Below are positions 58,585 through 64,000 of a DNA stretch of 64,000 bases, piece by piece. Position 1 is the stretch's first letter, and every line of letters starts with the position of its first letter. The notes beneath the pieces were generated by a model. That model did not search any database, had not been told where the DNA came from, and worked only from the letters and a program-made list of their open reading frames with translations. The DNA is from Allobosea psychrotolerans (lineage in GTDB: Bacteria > Pseudomonadota > Alphaproteobacteria > Rhizobiales > Beijerinckiaceae): assembly GCF_002917105.1 (NCBI RefSeq), contig NZ_PQFZ01000002.1, positions 62,001-126,000 on the forward strand. The letters run 5' to 3'. The translations under genes and the position numbers were made by a program.

Positions 58585-58603
58585 GCCAATGAGTTAGATT
58601 GGC
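58585..58603. promoter_or_regulatory. GCCAAT-N7-ATTGGC inverted repeat in the divergent tctC/Bug promoter region
   Basis: A perfect 6-bp inverted repeat with a 7-base spacer, about 110 bp upstream of tctC and 120 bp upstream of the second Bug gene. The CCAAT/ATTGG half-sites recur upstream of kdgD. Its central location suits a shared regulator such as the nearby LysR protein. Confidence 0.5.
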
Positions 58604-58722
58604 AATGGAACGATATCTTTTTTGGATCGCACGATAGCGCGAAGGGGCTTGCGGGTCCTTCGACCTCGCCTACTCTCGGGAACAGACGGCAAAAGCCGCG
58701 CGGCCTGTCCTGGGAGGGAATA

Positions 58723-59715
58723 ATGAAGCGATCGATCACGCGCCGGGCGGCGCTCAGCCTGGTTGGCGGCGCATTCGCCGCGCCCCTCGTCGTGCGTAAC
58801 GGCTGGGCGCAGGCCTATCCCACGAAACCCGTGACGGTGATCATCCCCTTCGGCGCCGGCGGCACCACCGATCTGATCGGGCGCATCATCTGCGAGAAGC
58901 TCTCGCAGCGCATGGGCAAGTCCTTCGTCATCGAAAACCGGGCCGGGGCCGGCGGCAACACCGGCGTCGCGGCTCTCGCGCATGCCGCGCCCGATGGCTA
59001 CACGATCGGCATGACGACGGTCGCCACGCACGGGATCAACCCGAACCTCTTCAAGGACAAGCTACCTTTCAAGGCGCTGGAGGATTTCGAATTCCTCTCG
59101 CTGGCCTCCTCGCAGCCGAATTTCATGTGCTGCCACCCTTCTGTGCCTGCGCAGAACGTCGCGGAGTTCATCGCTTATCTGAAGGCCAATCCCGGCAAGG
59201 AGACATTCGCGTCCTCGGGGCTGGGCACCTCGATCCATCTCTGCGGCGAGCTGTTCATGCAGCTCGCAGGCGTGAAGATGCAGCATGTCACCTATCGATC
59301 CTCCGGCGCATTGATGCAGGATGTCATCGCCGGCAACGTCAAGATCACCTTCGACAATTTCACCTCGCCTTATCCGCACTACAAGGCCGGCGCGGTGCGC
59401 GGGCTCGCCGTCACCACGATGCAGCGGGCCAAGATCGCGCCCGAGATTCCAGCCCTCTCCGAGACGCTGCCGGGTTTCGACATCGCCTCATGGAACGGCT
59501 TCCTTGCTCCGAAAGGGACGCCCAGGGAGATCTGCGACAGGCTCGTGGCCGAGCTGCAGGCCGTGCTGAAAGACCCCTCCGTGACCTCGCGCTTCGAGGA
59601 GCTCGGCGCGGCGGCGACGCCATCAAGCGGAGAAGAGGCCAGGGCGAAATCGACCGCCGAGATCGCCAAGTTCAAGGACATCATTGAAAAGGCCGGGATT
59701 AGCATCCAGAACTGA
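58723..59715 (+). CDS. TTT-family (Bug) substrate-binding protein
   Basis: 330 aa from the ATG at 58723, with GGGAGGGA at 58712-58719. A Tat-like signal (KRSITRRAALSLVGGAFAAP, ending near GWAQ-AYP) is followed by the Bug core VTVIIPFGAGGTTDLIGRIIC, NRAGAGGNTGVAALAHAAPDGYTIG and FASSGLGTSIHLCGELF. It lies between the divergent tctCBA operon and a LysR gene plus kdgD. With no permease of its own it may share TctAB or bind a different but related acid. Confidence 0.93.
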   Translation: MKRSITRRAALSLVGGAFAAPLVVRNGWAQAYPTKPVTVIIPFGAGGTTDLIGRIICEKLSQRMGKSFVIENRAGAGGNTGVAALAHAAPDGYTIGMTTVATHGINPNLFKDKLPFKALEDFEFLSLASSQPNFMCCHPSVPAQNVAEFIAYLKANPGKETFASSGLGTSIHLCGELFMQLAGVKMQHVTYRSSGALMQDVIAGNVKITFDNFTSPYPHYKAGAVRGLAVTTMQRAKIAPEIPALSETLPGFDIASWNGFLAPKGTPREICDRLVAELQAVLKDPSVTSRFEELGAAATPSSGEEARAKSTAEIAKFKDIIEKAGISIQN

Positions 59716-59766
59716 CACCGAGCCTCGCCCGGGATGCGGCACGGGCAGCCCTAGGAAAGGCGGAGC

Positions 59767-60672
59767 ATGTTCGAGCTGAGCCAGCTGCGCTGCTTCGTCG
59801 CCGTCGCGGAGGAGCTGCATTTCGGCCGCGCCGCCGTGCGGCTGAACATGACGCAGCCGCCGCTCAGCCGCCAGATCCAGATCCTCGAGCGGGTGCTCGA
59901 TGTCGTGCTGCTGGAACGCAGCAACCGCACGGTGAAGTTGACGCCGGCAGGCCAGAGCTTCCTGGCCGAGGCGCGTCGCCTGCTCAAGCTCGCCGAGAGC
60001 GCGGCGCTGCTCGCCAAGCGCGTCGCCAATGGCAAGGCCGGCTCGATCAATATCGGCTTCACCGCGACCTCGGCCTATTCCTATGTGCCCGAACTCGTGG
60101 CCGCCTGCCGGCGCGAATTGCCCGATGTCGAGGTCTCGCTCAAGGAAATGGTCAGCGGCGATCAGCTCAAGCGGCTCGATTCCGGCGAGATCGACATCGG
60201 CCTGCTGCGCCCGCCGATTCCGCGCAACGGCCTGCGCGCCTTTCGGGTCACAGCCGAGCCATTGATCGCGGCCGTGCCCGCGGGGCATGCGCTGGCGCGG
60301 GGAGAAACGGTTGCGCTCGATGACCTCGTGCGCGAGCCCTTCATCATGTATGCGCCGTATGAGGCGCGCTATTTTCACGATCTCCTGGTCGAACTGTTTT
60401 CCCGCACCGGACTGGTGCCGAACTATGTCCAGCATCTCGCCCAGATTCACTCGATCCTGGCCATGGTCCATTCCGGCGTCGGCGTCGCGCTCGTGCCGGA
60501 AACGGCGATGAATCTGCATTTCAGCGGCGTCGCGCTGCGCCGAATCGAGTTGCCGCGGCAGCGGCCGGCCGAACTCTTCTTCGTCAGCCGCGACGACAAC
60601 GACAACCCACTGCTGCCGATCATCGCCTCCTTGGCGAAGAGGCTCGCGCAAGATCTGCCAAGGACCGGCTGA
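59767..60672 (+). CDS. LysR-family transcriptional regulator
   Basis: A 301-aa classical LysR protein: FELSQLRCFVAVAEELHFGRAA, LNMTQPPLSRQIQILERVL, LLERSNRTVKLTPAG for the winged HTH, then the two-lobed effector domain with IDIGLLRPP and AMVHSGVGVALVPE. The N-terminus resembles the CbnR/CatR/BenM group that senses aromatic or diacid catabolic intermediates. It follows the Bug gene by 51 bp on the same strand and precedes kdgD, which it may control along with the tct genes. Confidence 0.93.
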   Translation: MFELSQLRCFVAVAEELHFGRAAVRLNMTQPPLSRQIQILERVLDVVLLERSNRTVKLTPAGQSFLAEARRLLKLAESAALLAKRVANGKAGSINIGFTATSAYSYVPELVAACRRELPDVEVSLKEMVSGDQLKRLDSGEIDIGLLRPPIPRNGLRAFRVTAEPLIAAVPAGHALARGETVALDDLVREPFIMYAPYEARYFHDLLVELFSRTGLVPNYVQHLAQIHSILAMVHSGVGVALVPETAMNLHFSGVALRRIELPRQRPAELFFVSRDDNDNPLLPIIASLAKRLAQDLPRTG

Positions 60673-60673
60673 A

Positions 60674-60724
60674 CGATCCAATCAATGGATCGACCGATAC
60701 AGTGATTGGTCTCCACCCGTATCG
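60674..60724. promoter_or_regulatory. Overlapping inverted repeats between LysR gene and kdgD
   Basis: Three inverted repeats share this stretch: CGATCCA/TGGATCG (60674-60680, 60686-60692), CCAATCA/TGATTGG (60679-60685, 60703-60709) and CGATAC/GTATCG (60695-60700, 60719-60724). As DNA they could be operator half-sites; as RNA the first two exclude each other. They begin at the LysR stop codon and end 45 bp before kdgD. Confidence 0.5.
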
Positions 60725-60768
60725 TTCTTGATCTACTTCTGCGTCTGATTTCAGCGAAGGACGCGACC

Positions 60769-61719
60769 ATGAGCAAGATGACCCCGCAGGAGATGGCAAG
60801 GCATATCGGCAACGGCCTGCTGTCCTTTCCCGTCACGCCCTTCACGAGCGGCAATGTCTTCGACGAGGCGCGCTACCGCTCCAATCTCGACTGGCTCTGC
60901 GGCTACGACGTCGCCGGGCTGTTCGCGGCGGGCGGCACGGGCGAGTTCTTCTCGCTCTCTCCGGCCGAGGTCGTGAAGGTCGTGGCGACGGCGGTCGCCG
61001 AGACCAAGGGCAGGGTGCCGGTGCTTGCCGGCGTCGGCTATGGCACGCAGATCGCGACAGAGCTCGCCGCCGCCGTCGAGCAGGCGGGCGCCGACGGCAT
61101 CCTGCTGCTGCCGCCCTATCTCGTCTTTTCCGAGCAGGAGGGGCTCGCCGCCCATATCGATGCGGTCTGCAAGGCGACGAAGCTCGGCGTCATCGTCTAC
61201 AACCGCGACAATGCCATCGTCAGCGAGGAGACGCTGGCGAAGCTCTGCGAGCGCAATCCGAACCTGGTCGGCTACAAGGACGGCATCGGCGATATCGAAT
61301 TGATGACCCGCATCCATCTGCGCATGGGCGACCGGCTGACCTATATCGGCGGCCTGCCCACGGCCGAGACCTTCGCGCTGCCCTATCTCGAAATGGGCGT
61401 CACCACCTATTCCTCGGCGGTGTTCAACTTCGTCCCGCATTTCTCGACCAAATTCTACGCGGCGGTGCGCCGCCGCGACCGCGAAACGGTGCAGGCGGGC
61501 CTGCGCGACTTCATCCTGCCGCTGATCGCGATCCGCAACCGCAAGCGCGGCTATGCGGTCTCGATCATCAAGGCGGGCATGAAGGTGATCGGCCGCGATT
61601 CAGGCCCGGTGCGCAGCCCGCTGACCGATCTGAGCGAGAGCGAGACGGCGGAACTCGCCGCGCTCGTCGCCCGGCTCGACCAAGGCGAATTCGCAGCGCG
61701 CGAACTCGCTGCGGCCTGA
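60769..61719 (+). CDS. kdgD: 5-dehydro-4-deoxyglucarate dehydratase
   Basis: 316 aa from the ATG at 60769 (the open frame runs back to 60706). DapA-superfamily TIM barrel with the KdgD pattern [36 protein letters not shown], catalytic Tyr in VIVYNRDNA, Schiff-base Lys in VGYKDGIGD and the [10 protein letters not shown] loop. It converts 5-dehydro-4-deoxy-D-glucarate to 2-oxoglutarate semialdehyde, water and CO2 in D-glucarate/galactarate breakdown. A partner semialdehyde dehydrogenase is not adjacent. The TTT transporter genes upstream may import the sugar diacid. Confidence 0.93.
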   Translation: MSKMTPQEMARHIGNGLLSFPVTPFTSGNVFDEARYRSNLDWLCGYDVAGLFAAGGTGEFFSLSPAEVVKVVATAVAETKGRVPVLAGVGYGTQIATELAAAVEQAGADGILLLPPYLVFSEQEGLAAHIDAVCKATKLGVIVYNRDNAIVSEETLAKLCERNPNLVGYKDGIGDIELMTRIHLRMGDRLTYIGGLPTAETFALPYLEMGVTTYSSAVFNFVPHFSTKFYAAVRRRDRETVQAGLRDFILPLIAIRNRKRGYAVSIIKAGMKVIGRDSGPVRSPLTDLSESETAELAALVARLDQGEFAARELAAA

Positions 61720-61802
61720 TCGCTTTTCTGATCGTTGCCGGACAGAAGTTCAATTCCGCGAAGGTCTCACCCTCCGGGGCGATCAGGTGGAGCGGCATCT
61801 GC

Positions 61803-61823
61803 AGGAGCGCTATTGGCGCTCCT
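61803..61823. terminator. Hairpin after kdgD at the antiporter remnant's end
   Basis: AGGAGCGC (61803-61810) pairs with GCGCTCCT (61816-61823) over a 5-base loop, 83 bp past the kdgD stop. The stem contains the stop codon of the antiporter remnant. There is no T-tract, so termination is only possible. Confidence 0.35.
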
Positions 61824-62054
61824 CTGCGGGCAGGGAGCTGAGCTCCAGCCAGTCGAGTTCCCCCTCGACGCGTCGATAGGCGTCGTCGCCGATGGTTCCG
61901 GCGGCAGATCGAGCCGCGGCGCGCCCCGCAGGAACGCGACCGCGGCGCCCGCCAAGGCCAGGAGCGTCGGGTAGGGGATGTTCAGCCGCTTCGCGCCCCC
62001 CGACAGGATCGTCGCTCCCAGCAGGAGCGCAAGGATGGTCTCGAAGACGAGCAT
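61810..62054 (-). pseudogene. Remnant of a CPA1-type Na+/H+ antiporter: head and tail joined by a deletion
   Basis: From the ATG at 62054 the first about 53 residues match the N-terminus of CPA1 antiporters of this lineage: a first transmembrane helix (MLVFETILALLLGATIL), RLNIPYPTLLALAGAAVAFL and PRLDLPPE. At about 61896-61899 the matching frame switches: another frame gives IGDDAYRRVEGELDWLELS, the C-terminal end of the same family, up to a stop at 61810. The roughly 450 residues between are missing and the two parts are out of frame, so no functional transporter can be made. The remnant lies between kdgD and the LacI gene. Confidence 0.75.
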
Positions 62055-62156
62055 GAGGCGATGATCTTTTCCTAGGCGCTGCGGCGGGCATCACAGTTTC
62101 CGTGCCCGTTGCCGTGGGCGCCTGATCCGTCGATCCGGCGCCTGCCTTCTTGCCGA

Positions 62157-63170
62157 TCAGGGCTCCAGGGAGTGTGGCAACAGAATATCGTCTGGCATCG
62201 TGCCGCCCCAGAGCGCGGTGAGCTGCTCGACGACCTTGGCTCCGAAATCGGGGTAGGGAATATGGACCGAGGTCAGCCAGGGCGCGATCCAGGCGTTGAG
62301 CGGATTGGCGTCGATGCCGATGAGGAGGCAGGTTTCGGGAATGGCGACGCCGCGCTCGACGGCCAGTCTGTAGGCGCCATAGGCCATCATGTCGCTGACG
62401 CAGAGCAGGCCTTTCGGCCAGCCCCCAGCGCTCGCCGCGACAAGGGCCCGCGCAGCGTCATAGCCGACCTGAAGATGCGACAATCCGGGCGCCGAAGCAC
62501 GCCGGATGCGGTCGGCCTCGACACCGCGCACGATCAGCCGCTCGACGAAACCGGCGACGCGCGCGGCTGTCGATGACGAGCCCTGCGCGGGAAAGATCAC
62601 GGCTGGTTCGGTGATCGAGCGCGCCAGGCAATAATCGGCGGCAGCCGCGCCCGCGGCGTGGTTGTCGATGCCGACATAGGCGCCGCCCTCGGGATTGCGG
62701 CGACTGACGAAGACGATCGGCTCCCCGCGTGCGAGCGCGTCGCTGAGCGCCGGGCTCGTGACGGCGCTCACCAGGACATAGCCCTGCACAAGCTGCGAGC
62801 GCATGGCCTGCAGATATTCGTCCTGCAGGTCGGCGCGGTCATGCGTGTCGCAGAGGATCATGACATAGCCGGCCGCGCGCAGCGCCGCTTCCGTCGATAC
62901 GGCGATTGCGGCCATGGCCGGGTTGTCGAGATTGGGAGCGAGCATCGCGACGACGCGGCTCTGGCGCCGGCGCAGCGCACGCCCGACATGGTTGGGCTGG
63001 TAGCCGAGCGCGACGACGGCCGCCTGGACGCGCATCACCGTCTGAGCCGAGGCCCGCCGCGTCTCGCCATTCACGATCCGGGATACGGTGGCAACCGAAA
63101 CCCCCGCCTCGGCGGCAACCGTAGCAAGCGAAACCTGGGCGGCGGACACGGGTCTTTGCATCGGCTCCAA
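62157..63170 (-). CDS. LacI-family transcriptional regulator
   Basis: A 337-aa protein with the LacI HTH and hinge (VSLATVAAEAGVSVATVSRIVNGE-type start, SAQTVMRVQAAVVALGYQPN) and a periplasmic-binding-protein-like effector domain (VVAMLAPNLDNPAMAAIA, GEPIVFVSRRNP, LCVSDMMAYGAYRLA, LIGIDANPLN). It is divergent from the sugar ABC binding-protein gene, whose promoter holds a perfect palindrome of the LacI operator type, so it very likely represses that transporter. The sugar is unknown. Confidence 0.94.
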   Translation of the reverse strand: MEPMQRPVSAAQVSLATVAAEAGVSVATVSRIVNGETRRASAQTVMRVQAAVVALGYQPNHVGRALRRRQSRVVAMLAPNLDNPAMAAIAVSTEAALRAAGYVMILCDTHDRADLQDEYLQAMRSQLVQGYVLVSAVTSPALSDALARGEPIVFVSRRNPEGGAYVGIDNHAAGAAAADYCLARSITEPAVIFPAQGSSSTAARVAGFVERLIVRGVEADRIRRASAPGLSHLQVGYDAARALVAASAGGWPKGLLCVSDMMAYGAYRLAVERGVAIPETCLLIGIDANPLNAWIAPWLTSVHIPYPDFGAKVVEQLTALWGGTMPDDILLPHSLEP

Positions 63171-63281
63171 TCGATTCCCAGGTTCCAGTCGATTTCATGC
63201 CGGCGAAATGCGCCGAAACGAGCATGTGCCAGCCTCGCAGCATCATCGAGACCTGCCCTTCAATGCCTCGCCACGTCGCCG

Positions 63282-63312
63282 TTGACAAGTTCGGCAAACG
63301 TTTGCCTAATAC
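63282..63312 (+). promoter_or_regulatory. Promoter with embedded LacI-type operator
   Basis: TTGACA (63282-63287) is a consensus -35 and TAATAC (63307-63312) a good -10, spaced 19 bp (CTAATA would give 18). The 14-bp perfect palindrome GGCAAACGTTTGCC (63293-63306) fills the spacer, with the central CG typical of LacI-family operators. Repressor binding would block RNA polymerase directly. Distance to the binding-protein start is about 50 bp. Confidence 0.85.
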
Positions 63313-63363
63313 AGGCAAGGCATCCAGCTGAGATGCCAGGAACGATCCCGGGATGGAGCGCAG

Positions 63364-64000
<637 letters not shown>

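Noticed and set aside
43434-59715. The run of transport and catabolic genes, considered as a genomic island
   Set aside because: No integrase, transposase, attachment repeat or tRNA border is seen, and GC content looks the same as in the core part by eye.

Overview
The window is a GC-rich, gene-dense stretch of an alphaproteobacterial chromosome. Gene order points to the Hyphomicrobiales: dusB-ntrB-ntrC-ntrY-ntrX-hfq-hflX in one run, a glnB-glnA pair, ftsB followed by a pdhA-pdhB-pdhC-lpdA-lipA cluster in which E1-beta carries its own lipoyl domain, a fused ispDF next to a CinA-like gene, and several tripartite tricarboxylate transporter (TTT) genes. Bosea or a close relative is my best guess, from gene content only. 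One tRNA gene (Lys, UUU) is present. I see no phage, insertion sequence, CRISPR array or defence island.

Layout. 1-9.1 kb: the end of an Ldh_2-family dehydrogenase gene, an Fe-S assembly protein, a TfoX-N protein, a diguanylate cyclase, an RhlE-type helicase, a hydrolase, a pilin-like small protein, a LysR regulator and parE. 9.3-14.1 kb: a small membrane protein behind a structured leader, a GT4 glycosyltransferase, an FkbM methyltransferase, and an HxlR-MATE efflux operon with a decayed 3' fragment of glnA at its end. 14.3-21.3 kb: glnA, glnB, the NAD(P)HX repair enzyme, two small exported proteins, tRNA-Lys, an SGNH-like membrane protein and ftsB. 21.5-29.5 kb: the pyruvate dehydrogenase operon, three tandem GlsB/YeaQ-type membrane proteins, lipA and a START-domain protein. 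29.5-43.4 kb: cinA-like, ispDF, dusB, the two Ntr two-component systems, hfq, hflX, an SDR, mazG, arfB and recX.

43.4-64 kb is accessory catabolism and transport. A polyamine-type module combines a Pot-like ABC transporter, a PuuB-like oxidase, a PuuC-like aldehyde dehydrogenase and a PuuR-like XRE-cupin repressor, with matching ATTTTC/GAAAA operator candidates at both ends of the repressor gene. It is followed by a DapA-type lyase gene. Next come a TctCBA transporter, a divergent extra TTT binding protein, a LysR regulator and kdgD (5-dehydro-4-deoxyglucarate dehydratase). CCAAT-type inverted repeats in two of the promoter regions suggest these are one sugar-diacid regulon. The window ends with a LacI regulator divergent from a sugar ABC binding protein, with a perfect operator palindrome inside the promoter.

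The most notable non-routine items are two gene remnants (a 129-bp glnA 3' copy and a CPA1 antiporter reduced to its head and tail), a nested GNRA-capped leader hairpin before a 66-aa membrane protein, and several unassigned palindromes at promoters. I found no clear candidate for a wholly new biological system.
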